DNA of 64,000 bases from Janthinobacterium agaricidamnosum (lineage in GTDB: Bacteria; Pseudomonadota; Gammaproteobacteria; Burkholderiales; Burkholderiaceae_D), in the NCBI RefSeq assembly GCF_003667705.1, contig NZ_CP033019.1:2480001-2544000 (forward strand), given 5' to 3'. Position numbers and translations under genes: made by a program. Each line of letters starts with the position of its first letter. Within the stretch, counting starts at the first letter, position 1. Positions 1-8,283 of this stretch are shown here, one piece after another. The notes below the pieces were generated by a model that saw nothing but the letters and a program-made list of their open reading frames with translations, had not been told where the DNA came from and ran no database searches.

Positions 1-596
1 GTCTGCACGACAGCATCGCGCAAAGCCTCAACTTCCTCAACCTGCAGGTGCAGATGCTCGACGACTCCGTGCGCAATGCGCGTTTCGACGAGGTGGCGGG
101 CATCGTGCCGGCCCTGCACGCGGGCGTGAAGGAAAGCTACGAGGACGTGCGCGAACTGCTGGCCAATTTCCGCAGCCGCCTGATGGAAGATGACCTGATC
201 GGCTCCCTGCGCGCGGCGCTCGAGAAATTCCGCCGCCAGACGGGCATCGACGCCGAGCTGCTGGCCGACGTCGACGGCGCGCCATTCCCCCGCGAGCAGC
301 AATTGCAGTTATTATTCATCGTGCAGGAAGCGCTGTCGAACATCCGCAAGCACGCGCAGGCCAGCCACGTCGAGGTGCGTCTCGCCGATCACCAGGATTT
401 TACGCTGACGATCAGCGACAATGGCGTCGGCTTCGACGCTGCCGCCGTGCTGGAAAAGGGCGACAGCCATGTCGGCATCCATATCATGCGCGAGCGCGCG
501 CAGCGCATCGACGCCACGTTCGACGTGCATGCCTGCCCCGGTGGCGGCACGACCGTCGAACTGCATTTGTCGCGCGAGCAGCGCCGCGCCGCCTAA
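1..596 (+). CDS. NarX-like sensor histidine kinase, 3' part (partial)
   Basis: This is the C-terminal part of a HisKA_3-type sensor kinase; the gene starts before the window and the frame is open from base 3. The visible N-terminus reads LHDSIAQSLNFL, the H-box of NarX/DegS-type kinases (His is the second visible residue). A HATPase_c domain follows, with an N-box-like region (EALSNIRKHAQ), a G1 box (ISDNGVGFD) and a closing GGGTTVELHL. The kinase would autophosphorylate on that His and pass phosphate to the response regulator 25 bp downstream. The stop is followed closely by the regulator ATG, so the two are very probably one operon. The sensory half cannot be seen. With nnrS nearby, a nitrate/nitrite or redox input is plausible, but that is inference. 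Confidence 0.9.
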   Translation, partial: LHDSIAQSLNFLNLQVQMLDDSVRNARFDEVAGIVPALHAGVKESYEDVRELLANFRSRLMEDDLIGSLRAALEKFRRQTGIDAELLADVDGAPFPREQQLQLLFIVQEALSNIRKHAQASHVEVRLADHQDFTLTISDNGVGFDAAAVLEKGDSHVGIHIMRERAQRIDATFDVHACPGGGTTVELHLSREQRRAA

Positions 597-620
597 GCCA
601 CTATCTGAAAGTATAAAAAA

Positions 621-1283
621 ATGGAGACTCCCGATAAACCGATCACCGTCATGCTGGTGGACGACCACGCGCTGTTCCGCAGCGGCATACGCTCGCTGCT
701 GCAGCGCCATACGGATTTTTCCGTCGTCGGCGAGGCGGCCGATGGCGTGGAAGGCATCAAGCGCGCCATCCAGCTGCAGCCCGACGTGGTGCTGCTGGAC
801 CTGAACATGGCCGGCATGTCCGGCGTGGAAGCGCTGCAGCTGATGCAGCACGACTGCCCCGATACGGCCATCGTCATGCTGACCGTGTCGGAAGACGCAG
901 AAGACCTGGCCACGGCCCTGCGCGCGGGCGCCTGCGGCTATTTGATCAAGAATATCGACGCCGACTACCTGGTGCGCGCCATCCGCCGCGCGGCGGCCGG
1001 CGAAGTCGTCATCGCCGAAGCGATGACGGGCAAGCTGGTGGCGCAGCTGCAGGCGGGCACGCGGCGCGAGGAACCCGTGTCGGAACTCGACAAGCTCACC
1101 CCGCGCGAAAAGGAAATCATCGACTGCCTGTCGCGCGGCGAGAGCAACAAGGGCATCGCCCGCACCCTGGACCTGGCCGAAAGCACGGTCAAGATCCACG
1201 TGCAGAACGTGCTGAAAAAACTCAACCTCACGAGCCGCGTGCAGGCGGCCGTGTACGCGGTCGAGCACCGCCAGGGCAAGTAG
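621..1283 (+). CDS. NarL/FixJ-family response regulator
   Basis: This 220-residue protein has an N-terminal receiver (residues about 8-125) and a C-terminal LuxR-type helix-turn-helix (about 150-212). The acidic pair DD sits in MLVDDHALF, the phosphoacceptor Asp in VVLLDLNMAGM, and the switch Lys in GYLIKN. The output domain shows the usual LTPREKEIIDCL and STVKIHVQNVLKKL blocks. It starts at an ATG 25 bp after the NarX-like kinase stop and is its likely cognate regulator. Size and layout are those of NarL. Target genes cannot be read from the sequence, but the next gene is nnrS, a nitric-oxide/denitrification-associated gene. A strong GC hairpin follows the stop and probably ends the operon. 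Confidence 0.92.
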   Translation: METPDKPITVMLVDDHALFRSGIRSLLQRHTDFSVVGEAADGVEGIKRAIQLQPDVVLLDLNMAGMSGVEALQLMQHDCPDTAIVMLTVSEDAEDLATALRAGACGYLIKNIDADYLVRAIRRAAAGEVVIAEAMTGKLVAQLQAGTRREEPVSELDKLTPREKEIIDCLSRGESNKGIARTLDLAESTVKIHVQNVLKKLNLTSRVQAAVYAVEHRQGK

Positions 1284-1291
1284 CCCGAGTC

Positions 1292-1318
1292 GGGGTCGGA
1301 CCCGCCGGGTCAGACCCC
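1292..1318. terminator. GC-rich hairpin after the response regulator
   Basis: Two near-perfect arms (GGGGTCGGACCCG and CGGGTCAGACCCC) form a roughly 13-bp stem with almost no loop, nine bases after the regulator stop. There is no strong T-run, so it may be an atypical terminator or an mRNA-stabilising hairpin. Confidence 0.5.
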
Positions 1319-1377
1319 ATGGTGACTTCTCGCTATCTCTCTAGTCCTTTATGCCGATGGCGGCATCTGCGCTTTTA

Positions 1378-1400
1378 AAGTAGTATATTGAATATATCTT
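1378..1400. promoter_or_regulatory. NsrR-like operator upstream of nnrS
   Basis: The 23-bp A/T-rich interrupted palindrome has half-sites AAGTAGTATAT and GAATATATCTT around a central T. It follows the layout of NsrR sites (AAG-ATG-TATTT, one base, inverse), though the two halves match each other at only 6 of 11 positions. It lies 17 bp before the nnrS ATG, where a repressor would block transcription or initiation. NsrR control of nnrS is known in beta- and gammaproteobacteria; the assignment here is inferred from the motif only. Confidence 0.45.
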
Positions 1401-1416
1401 TAAAGGCGACTCCATC

Positions 1417-2628
1417 ATGGCCATCACCCCGATCAGCGAACCTTCTCCACCTTCCACGACAGCAGGCGCCGCTCCCTGGCATGCCGGCCACGCCGTCTGG
1501 CAACTGGGCTTCCGCCCGTTCTACCTGCTGGCGGCCGTGTTTGCGGCCATCGCCATTCCCCTGTGGCTGGCCAGCTATGCGGGCCTGCTGCCGGGCGGTC
1601 TGCAGGTGGGTCTGGGATGGCACATGCATGAAATGGTGTTCGGCTTCGCGCTGGCCGTCGTCGTCGGTTTCCTCTATACGGCGGGGCGCAACTGGACGGG
1701 CTTGCCCACGCCGCACGGTGCGCAGCTGATGGCGCTGGCGGGGCTGTGGCTGGCGGGACGCGTGGCCATGCTGTGCGGTCCCGGCCTGCTGCCGGCGCTG
1801 GTCGACTGGCTGTTCCTGCCGCTGGCCGCCTGGCCCCTGTACCAGGTGCTGCGCCGCTCGGGCAATACGCGCAATCTGTTCCTCGTCGGTCTGCTGGCCT
1901 TGCTGGCGCTGGCCAATGCCCTGTTCCACGCGGCCGTGCTGGGCGCTCTGCCGCTGTCGCTGTTTGTGCCCGTGCAGGCGGCCATCTTCATCATCGTGCT
2001 GATCGAATCGGTGATCGGCGCGCGCGTCATTCCCATGTTTACCCGCAATGGCGCACCTGGCAGCACGCCGGTGGCCAGCCCGAAACGCGCGCTGGTCGCC
2101 GTGGCCTGCATGGCGGCGGCCGCGATCGCGTGGCTGGCCGGCGCGCCCGCCTGGCTGACGGCGCCGCTGGCCTTGTGCGCGGCAGGCGTATCGCTGGCCA
2201 ATCTGCTGGCCTGGCAGCCGCAGCGCACGGTGCGCGTGCCGCTGCTGTGGATTTTGCACCTGTCGTATGCGTGGATCGGCATCGGCTTTGCGCTGCTGGC
2301 GGCTGCCAGCCTGGGTCTGCTGCCGGCCAGCGCCGCCTTGCACGCGCTGACGGTGGGATCGATGGCGGGCCTGATCATCGGCATGATGACGCGCACCACC
2401 CTGGGCCACACGGGACGTGCGCTCAAGGGCGGCAGGGCGGAAGCGGCGATGTACTGGCTGATCCAGCTGGGCGCGCTGGCGCGCCTGCTGGCCGCCGTCG
2501 GTCCCGCCGCGCTGTCCATGCCGCTGCTGCTGGCCGCCGGCGCGTGCTGGTCGCTGGCCTTCGGCCTGTATGCGTGCGTGTATGCGCCTTATTTGTGGCG
2601 CGCCAGGGTGGATGGCCGCGAAGGCTAG
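1417..2628 (+). CDS. nnrS: NnrS family membrane protein
   Basis: This 403-residue polytopic inner-membrane protein has about 12 hydrophobic segments. It carries the NnrS signature near the N-terminus (WQLGFRPFYLLAA) and WHMHEMVFGF at about residues 68-77; the His residues in the latter are those thought to bind haem/copper in the family. The later block MTRTTLGHTGRAL (about 327-339) is also family-typical. NnrS proteins protect against nitrosative stress and are often controlled by NO sensors. The ATG at 1417 is chosen because it follows the NsrR-like site and an AAAGGCGA stretch and gives the usual N-terminus. It may be transcribed on its own from the AT-rich promoter in front of it. Confidence 0.93.
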   Translation: MAITPISEPSPPSTTAGAAPWHAGHAVWQLGFRPFYLLAAVFAAIAIPLWLASYAGLLPGGLQVGLGWHMHEMVFGFALAVVVGFLYTAGRNWTGLPTPHGAQLMALAGLWLAGRVAMLCGPGLLPALVDWLFLPLAAWPLYQVLRRSGNTRNLFLVGLLALLALANALFHAAVLGALPLSLFVPVQAAIFIIVLIESVIGARVIPMFTRNGAPGSTPVASPKRALVAVACMAAAAIAWLAGAPAWLTAPLALCAAGVSLANLLAWQPQRTVRVPLLWILHLSYAWIGIGFALLAAASLGLLPASAALHALTVGSMAGLIIGMMTRTTLGHTGRALKGGRAEAAMYWLIQLGALARLLAAVGPAALSMPLLLAAGACWSLAFGLYACVYAPYLWRARVDGREG

Positions 2629-2635
2629 CCTGGCA

Positions 2636-2761
2636 TCAGAACGGGCGCCAGGCCAGCAGTTTCCTGATTTCCGGCGCCCAGTAGGACAGCGATTCGCCCA
2701 CGACGAATAGCAGCATGCCCAGCATGAATGCTCTCAACAGCAAATCCCTGCACCAGATCAT
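2636..2761 (-). CDS. 41-residue predicted membrane micro-protein
   Basis: A short minus-strand frame encodes 41 residues beginning MIWCRDLLLRAFMLGM and ending KLLAWRPF. It has one hydrophobic stretch (about residues 8-24) and a charged tail. The ATG is preceded by GGGAGACGCC, a plausible ribosome binding site. It starts 33 bp after the stop of the large hybrid kinase on the same strand, so it could be its last operon member. It fills an otherwise empty gap between two convergent genes. I do not recognise a family. Small single-TM proteins next to sensor kinases sometimes modulate them, but that is speculation here. Confidence 0.4.
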   Translation of the reverse strand: MIWCRDLLLRAFMLGMLLFVVGESLSYWAPEIRKLLAWRPF

Positions 2762-2794
2762 GGCGTCTCCCAAATTTTCATATTGGCAAGTCTA

Positions 2795-5700
2795 TCATTG
2801 GCATGCGCTGCCATGTTGCGTTTCTGGCATGGCCGGCTGGCCGGGCGCCGGCGTCTGTGCCGTGAATGCGGCGACGGCATCGATGGCGTGCGCCAGCGTC
2901 TGTTCCAGGGCATCGAGCGCGGCTGACGCATCGCCGCCCGCGTGCAGCAGCTGTTCGGCTTGCTGGGCGGCTTGCAGGGTGGCGGGCAGGGCCAGGCTGC
3001 CTGCCACGCCGGCCAGCTTGTGCGCCAGCGCGGCGGCGTCGCCGCGTGCGTTGGCCGCCAGCAGCGCGCGCATGGCGCCCACCGTATTGCGGTAAGTGTT
3101 GCCGAAGTGCGACAGATGCTGGCGGTAGGGCGCTTCGTCGAGCCACTGCGCCATCCCTTGCGCCAGGTCGATCACGGGCGCCGCGCCGCCTGCCCGCAAG
3201 GGCGTCGCCGCTTCGGTCGCTGCCGGCGGCAGGGCCGGCAGCCCTTGCGCATGGCGCCGGTGCGCGCTCGCGATCAGGGCGATGGTCTGCGGCACGTCGA
3301 ACGGTTTGCTGATGAAATGGTTCACGCCCGCTTCCAGCGCCGCCGTGCGCTGTGTCCGGAACGCCCCGGCCGTCAGGGCCACCACGGGCAAGTCCTGGAA
3401 CTGCGGCAGCTGGCGCAGCGCGCGCGTCGCCTGCAAGCCATCCATGACGGGCATCTGCACATCCATCAGCACGATGTCGACGTCGGACGGGTGGGCCAGC
3501 AGCCAGTCCAGCGCCTGCTGGCCATCGCAGGCGAACGAGGGCAGGGCGCCCTGGTCGCACAGGATATGGTTGACCACGTCGCGGTTGATGTCGCTGTCGT
3601 CGACCACCAGCACGCGCACGCCGGCCAGCACGCGTGCGCCCAGCGCTGCGTGGCCCGTGTCCAGGCCGGCCGCTTCAGCACGCCGCTGGCGCGCTTCCAT
3701 CGTCGCGTTGTACAGGCTGGAAGCCGTCACCGGTTCGTTGAGGATGGCATCGGCCGGATTGGCCGGGTCCGTATGGCGGCGCGCGGGCGCTGTCGCCGGT
3801 GCGCCGCTGGCCGCCAGGATCACGATGGGGCAATCCTGCGGCGGCAGGTGCTCGCGCAGGGCGCGCGCCGTGGTTTCCCCGTCCATGTCCGGCATGCGCG
3901 CGGCCAGCACGATGACGCCGGGCCGCGCGTCCTCGGCGCAGGCCAGCGCATGCTCGAGCGCCGCCTGGCCGCCGGAGACGGCATGCACGCGCCAGCCCAG
4001 ACCCTGCGCGACGGCGGCCACGGCGGCGCGCGAGTCGGCCTTGCCGTCGGCCAGCAAGACGCGCAAGCCTTGCATGTCGGGCGAGGACGGGGCGCTGGCG
4101 GGCATCAGCTGCAGCGGCACCGTGAAACTGAATGTGCTGCCCTGGCCCATGACGCTTGTCAGGCGCATGGCGCCGCCCATCAGACGCACCAGCTGGCGGC
4201 AGATGGTCAGGCCCAGGCCCGTGCCGCCGAAGCGGCGCGTGGTGGAGCTATCGGCCTGGGCGAAGGCGGAAAAGATCGCCTCCTGCACCTCGGGCGCGAT
4301 GCCGATGCCCGTGTCGCGCACGCTGAAACACAGCACCGCGGCGTCGCCGTCGCGGCTCTCCAGCGCGCTCGTCAGCTCGACCGCGCCTTGCGCGGTGAAC
4401 TTGATGGCGTTGCTGGTCAGGTTGACCAGCACCTGTTCCAGCCGCAGCGCGTCGCCCATCACCTGCTCGACGCCATCGGGCAGCGGCCCGATGCGCACTT
4501 CGATCGGCTTGTCATGCGCGGCCACGCCCATGCTGACGGCGATCTTTTCGATCACGTCGGCCAGGCGGAACGGCGCCCGTTCGATGGTCATGTGGCCCGC
4601 CTCGATTTTCGATACGTCGAGCACGTCGTTGATGATGCCCAGCAGGGACTGGCCGGCGGCGCGGATCTTGCGCGCCATGAGCAGCGCTTCGCCATCGAGG
4701 CCGTCGCGTTCCAGCAGCCAGGCCATGCCGAGGATGGCGTTGAGCGGCGAGCGGATTTCATGGCTCATGTTGGCGAGGAATTCCGCCTTGCTGCGGTTGG
4801 CCGATTCGGCCGCGTCGCGCGCCAGCAGCATGGCCTCTTCGGCCTGCTTTTGCGTGGAAATATCCTGGGCAAAGATCAGGGTCGCCGGTCCATCCTTGAG
4901 CACCACGCGCGTGGTGGTCTTGTACATGGGCACGGGCAGGCCCTGCTTGCCCAGGCCGACGGCCTCGAACACCTGTTCGCTGGGCGAATCCGCCTCGATC
5001 AGCGCTTCATTGGCGGCCAGCGCCGCCAGCGATGGCGCGGAAATCATGGCGGACCAGGGCAGGCCGTTCAGATTGTCATCCGCCGTGTAGCCGTGCAGCC
5101 TGCGGTAGCGGGGATTCGAGTAGATGAAGCGGCCGTGGCGCAGGATGGCGATGGCCACGGGCGCGTCTTCGATCAGGGTGCGAAAGCGCGTTTCGCTGTC
5201 GGACACGGCTTGCATGGCCTGGCGCTCCGTTTCCTGCTCCGCATGCCAGGCGGCCTGCTGCCGGCGCCGCCGCTGGCTCCAGAACAGCAGGCTGGCCGCG
5301 GCCAGCGCCAGCACGGCAAAGGAAAGGACGTAGCCGAGCGCCTGGCGTTGCAGCGGGGCGGCGATGGCCGCTTCTTCGCGGCTCAGGCCGATGATGAGGG
5401 CGCGGTCCATGTGCAGGGCCGGCGGGGCGATGGTCGCCATGGCCATGACGCGGGGGGCGGCGGGGGCGCCGGCAATGTCGACGCCGCTCAGGACGCCCGC
5501 CTGATAGCCGCTGTCGCGAAAGCGCCGCAGGAAGCTGCCGGGGACGTCCATATTGGCGCCATTGGCAGTCCTGGCCGGGTAATTCAGGAACTGCCGGCCG
5601 TCGCCATGCAGCACCACGGCCCAGACGTCGGGCGCGTACATGGCGGTGCGGAACTTGGCCGTGAAGTATTCGGGGGCGAAGGTGGCCACCACCACGCCGG

Positions 5701-6232
5701 CAAAGCGGCCTTGCTTGTCCTGCACCATGCGCGACGCCGTGATGACCAGGTCGCCCTTGAAGGTATGGAAGGGCGCCGAGATGTACAGCATGCGCGCATC
5801 GGGGGCGTCGCGCGCCGTCTGGAAGTAGCCGCGGCGCGAAAAATCCTGGTCCGCCAGTTCCGCGATGTTGGTGGCGACCGGCTTGCCTTGCGCATCGATG
5901 ACCAGCATGGTGCGCACGCCAGGCATGGCGTCGACCAGCGCGGCCAGGCGCCGGGGCAGCGCTTGCCCGGCGTCCGGTGCCGTGCCGGCGGCCAGATAGT
6001 CGCGGATCACGCCGCCCAGCACCAGGTTGGTTGCCTCCAGGTCGACTTCGATATTTTTTGCCAGCAGCGCCGTCAGCACGCTCAGGCGCTCGCGTTCGGC
6101 GGCGTCATGGCGCGTCGCCTCGGCCAGATGCGCATAGGCGAGGGCGGCAGCGACGATGAGCAGCCCGAGGAGCAAGAACAGCCATTCGATCCATTGTCTG
6201 CGCACCGCCGCCGCATCTGTGTGATAGGTCAT
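2795..6232 (-). CDS. Hybrid sensor kinase: Cache-PAS-HK-REC-REC-HPt
   Basis: This 1145-residue inner-membrane hybrid kinase has TM1 (residues 14-34), a periplasmic dCache-like sensor (about 40-290), TM2 (298-318) and a PAS domain (about 345-460). HisKA follows with His491 in NMSHEIRSPLNAIL, then HATPase (N604 region, DTGIGI 640-645, GTGLGL 670-675). Receiver 1 (about 722-845), receiver 2 (about 870-990, Asp924 in VLMDVQMPVMDG) and a C-terminal HPt (His1071 in AHKLAGVAGSLAL) complete it. Receiver 1 has Ala777 where the phosphoacceptor Asp should be and lacks the usual acidic pair, so it is a pseudo-receiver. The chain carries a full internal His-Asp-His relay but no output domain, so it must signal to a separate regulator. 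It is the last large gene of the minus-strand signalling array. Confidence 0.93.
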   Translation of the reverse strand: MTYHTDAAAVRRQWIEWLFLLLGLLIVAAALAYAHLAEATRHDAAERERLSVLTALLAKNIEVDLEATNLVLGGVIRDYLAAGTAPDAGQALPRRLAALVDAMPGVRTMLVIDAQGKPVATNIAELADQDFSRRGYFQTARDAPDARMLYISAPFHTFKGDLVITASRMVQDKQGRFAGVVVATFAPEYFTAKFRTAMYAPDVWAVVLHGDGRQFLNYPARTANGANMDVPGSFLRRFRDSGYQAGVLSGVDIAGAPAAPRVMAMATIAPPALHMDRALIIGLSREEAAIAAPLQRQALGYVLSFAVLALAAASLLFWSQRRRRQQAAWHAEQETERQAMQAVSDSETRFRTLIEDAPVAIAILRHGRFIYSNPRYRRLHGYTADDNLNGLPWSAMISAPSLAALAANEALIEADSPSEQVFEAVGLGKQGLPVPMYKTTTRVVLKDGPATLIFAQDISTQKQAEEAMLLARDAAESANRSKAEFLANMSHEIRSPLNAILGMAWLLERDGLDGEALLMARKIRAAGQSLLGIINDVLDVSKIEAGHMTIERAPFRLADVIEKIAVSMGVAAHDKPIEVRIGPLPDGVEQVMGDALRLEQVLVNLTSNAIKFTAQGAVELTSALESRDGDAAVLCFSVRDTGIGIAPEVQEAIFSAFAQADSSTTRRFGGTGLGLTICRQLVRLMGGAMRLTSVMGQGSTFSFTVPLQLMPASAPSSPDMQGLRVLLADGKADSRAAVAAVAQGLGWRVHAVSGGQAALEHALACAEDARPGVIVLAARMPDMDGETTARALREHLPPQDCPIVILAASGAPATAPARRHTDPANPADAILNEPVTASSLYNATMEARQRRAEAAGLDTGHAALGARVLAGVRVLVVDDSDINRDVVNHILCDQGALPSFACDGQQALDWLLAHPSDVDIVLMDVQMPVMDGLQATRALRQLPQFQDLPVVALTAGAFRTQRTAALEAGVNHFISKPFDVPQTIALIASAHRRHAQGLPALPPAATEAATPLRAGGAAPVIDLAQGMAQWLDEAPYRQHLSHFGNTYRNTVGAMRALLAANARGDAAALAHKLAGVAGSLALPATLQAAQQAEQLLHAGGDASAALDALEQTLAHAIDAVAAFTAQTPAPGQPAMPETQHGSACQ

Positions 6233-6280
6233 GTGGCGATGCTATACCCGATATGGATTGAGAACAACTTTTGCGCACAA

Positions 6281-7978
6281 CTATGCATGTGATAGTGTGG
6301 CCAATTTGCCCCCAAGGGACAGGGGCAGGTGCAGGCGGAAGACGGCGCCCTGGCCCGGCGCGGATGCCACGCCGATGCTGCCGCCCATCAGCACGGCGAG
6401 CTGGCGCGCGATGGCCAGGCCCATGCCTGCGCCGTCATGGGCGCGGCTCGGCGAGTCGTCCGCCTGCGAGAATTTGTCGAAGATGACGCCCTGCTGCGCC
6501 TGCGCGATGCCGATACCCGTATCGCGCACTTCGATCTGCAGGTCCGCGCCGCTGTGCATGACGTGCACGTCGACCCGGCCCGCAGCCGTGTAGCGGATGG
6601 CGTTATCGAGCAGGATATCGAGCACGCGCACGAGGCGCACGCGGTCGCAATCGATGCTCGGCGGCGTGGCGGGCGCCACGTGCGCGGCCAGCTGCAAGCC
6701 CTTGTGGGCCGCGCGCGGCCGGTGCGGCGCCAGCGCCAGTTCCAGCAGCTGGTCCAATGGCGCGGCGCTGGACTGCAGCCTTACCTGGTCCTGTTCGAGC
6801 GCGCTCAATTCCATCGCCGCCTCGACCATGGCCAGCAACTGGCGGCCGCTGTCCTGTATCGTTTGCGCGTAGGCGGCCTGTTCCGGCTGGCGCAGCTGCT
6901 CCAGCAGCAGCTCGGAAAAGCCGAGGATGCCGTTCAGGGGCGTGCGCAATTCATGCGACATGTTCGACAGGAAGCGCGACTTCGCCTCGCTGGCGGCGAT
7001 GGCCCTGGCGCGGCTGTCGACCAGGCGGCCGATCAGCAGCACCAGCGCGGCCCACGACAGCACGATCAGGGCGCTCGTGATGGCCGCCATCAGCAAGGCC
7101 TGGTCGCGGCGCGAGACGTAGTCGGCCAATACCGTGTCGCGGTCCAGCCCGACCAGCATGTACAGCGGGTAGCCGGCCAGTTTTTCGAACGCGTAAAAGC
7201 GCAGGACGCCGTCGACGGGACTGCGTTCGGTGAAGCCGCCCCGCGTTTTACCTTGCATCAGAGAAAATACCTTGCTGCCGCCGATATCCTGGCCGATGGT
7301 GTCGACGGTGCCGACCCGGCGCGCGCGCACCACGCCGTCGTTGCCGACCAGTTCGGTGGAGCTGTTGTCGCCCAGGTCGACTTCGTCGTACAGGCGGGTA
7401 AAGTAATACGGGTCCATCGAGACCACCACCACGCCCTTGAAGCGGCCATCGGCATGGTTGATGCGGCGCGTCATCTGGATCGACCATTTTTTCGACACCC
7501 GGCCCAGCACCGGCTTGCTGATATACAGTTCGCCGCTGTCGCGCTGCATGTGTACCCGGATGTGCTCTCGGTCGGCCAGGTTGGTGGGCTGGAAAGGGCG
7601 GCTCGACAGCACCGTGTCGCCCTGTTCGTCGACGATGGTAAACAGGTTGTACAGGGGGCCGGGATTGAGGCCTTGCCGCAGATCGGCCACGATGTCGAGG
7701 CGGCTGCCCAGCGCCTGGTAGCGGCTGCGCAAATACGTGACCGCCTGATCCGCCGCCTCGATCGTGCGGATTGCGTGTTCGTCAAAGACGCGCGCCATGC
7801 TGCGCGCATCGCGCCCGGCGCCGGCGACGGCGGCGTCGTAGGCGTGCCGCAGTTGCAGCATGGTGATGCCCCACAAGCCCGCCAGCAGCACGGCCATGAA
7901 GAGCGACAGCAGGGTGCGCGTATCCCAACGCTCCCAACGCTCCCAGGCCATGGCCTTCCAGTATCTGTGCTGCCGCAT
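6281..7978 (-). CDS. Cache-domain sensor histidine kinase
   Basis: This 565-residue membrane kinase has TM1 (about 22-42), a periplasmic dCache_1-like sensor (about 50-285, with PYYFTRLYDEVDLG typical of the second lobe), TM2 (about 295-317), HisKA with His342 in NMSHELRTPLNGILGF, and HATPase (DTGIGIAQAQ and GAGMGLAIARQL). It has no receiver or HPt domain. It lies 48 bp upstream of the large hybrid kinase on the same strand, so the two are probably cotranscribed. An AT-rich promoter with two perfect palindromes precedes it. The ligand is unknown; dCache domains usually bind small molecules such as amino acids or carboxylates. Confidence 0.9.
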   Translation of the reverse strand: MRQHRYWKAMAWERWERWDTRTLLSLFMAVLLAGLWGITMLQLRHAYDAAVAGAGRDARSMARVFDEHAIRTIEAADQAVTYLRSRYQALGSRLDIVADLRQGLNPGPLYNLFTIVDEQGDTVLSSRPFQPTNLADREHIRVHMQRDSGELYISKPVLGRVSKKWSIQMTRRINHADGRFKGVVVVSMDPYYFTRLYDEVDLGDNSSTELVGNDGVVRARRVGTVDTIGQDIGGSKVFSLMQGKTRGGFTERSPVDGVLRFYAFEKLAGYPLYMLVGLDRDTVLADYVSRRDQALLMAAITSALIVLSWAALVLLIGRLVDSRARAIAASEAKSRFLSNMSHELRTPLNGILGFSELLLEQLRQPEQAAYAQTIQDSGRQLLAMVEAAMELSALEQDQVRLQSSAAPLDQLLELALAPHRPRAAHKGLQLAAHVAPATPPSIDCDRVRLVRVLDILLDNAIRYTAAGRVDVHVMHSGADLQIEVRDTGIGIAQAQQGVIFDKFSQADDSPSRAHDGAGMGLAIARQLAVLMGGSIGVASAPGQGAVFRLHLPLSLGGKLATLSHA

Positions 7979-8050
7979 GCCGCCTCCGCAAGGTCCGCCG
8001 CCAGTTGTGCCGTTGTGCGAGGATGCCCGGCGTCGCTGGCGCGTCGTTTT

Positions 8051-8075
8051 ATCAATTATAGCGAATATAATTGAT
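8051..8075. promoter_or_regulatory. Perfect 10+10 bp palindrome upstream of a Cache kinase gene
   Basis: The arms ATCAATTATA and TATAATTGAT are exact inverse copies separated by GCGAA. The site lies 73 bp before the ATG of the minus-strand kinase, inside a strikingly A/T-rich promoter-like stretch. Size, symmetry and position fit a dimeric repressor or activator operator; the regulator is unknown. Confidence 0.5.
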
Positions 8076-8090
8076 TTTAACGATTAAAAT
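8074..8090. promoter_or_regulatory. Second palindrome beside the first
   Basis: ATTTTAA-CGA-TTAAAAT is a perfect 7+7 bp inverted repeat that abuts the longer palindrome on its upstream side relative to the minus-strand kinase gene. It may be part of the same operator or simply an A/T-rich promoter core. Confidence 0.35.
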
Positions 8091-8151
8091 GATTTTTTTG
8101 CGGGGAAAGTGTTGTATTGTGCGCGGCCCGGGCGGCTAAGTAATCCTCGGG

Positions 8152-8283
8152 AAATTATTGTGAATTTATGACGAACAGAACCGGATGCTGTGCAAGGCGC
8201 CTGCAGTGACGCAGTGCGAGCACTGCTAGCTGCGGGCAACACAGCACAGCGCCGGTTATGGAAGTCAGAAATTACAATAATTT
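8152..8283. repeat. 132-bp imperfect inverted-repeat element overlapping a kinase stop codon
   Basis: The ends are long inverted repeats. Left arm 8152-8192 and right arm 8242-8283 pair over about 40 bases with a few mismatches; shared blocks are AAATTATTGT, AATTT, TGAC, AACCGG and GCTGTGC. The interior holds a perfect hairpin GCAGTG-CGAG-CACTGC (8211-8226). The right arm contains the last codons and the TAA of the upstream hybrid kinase. The structure resembles a small non-coding mobile repeat (MITE/REP-like) or a very large terminator between the two kinase genes. No clear target duplication was seen. Confidence 0.55.

Noticed and set aside
2942..6292. Very long open frame on the plus strand opposite the hybrid kinase
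   Set aside because: His/Gln/Arg-rich, low-complexity translation with no domains; a typical shadow of a GC-rich gene with third-position bias.
6329..8074. Long plus-strand frame opposite the second Cache kinase
   Set aside because: Same shadow signature; the minus strand has a full kinase with all motifs.
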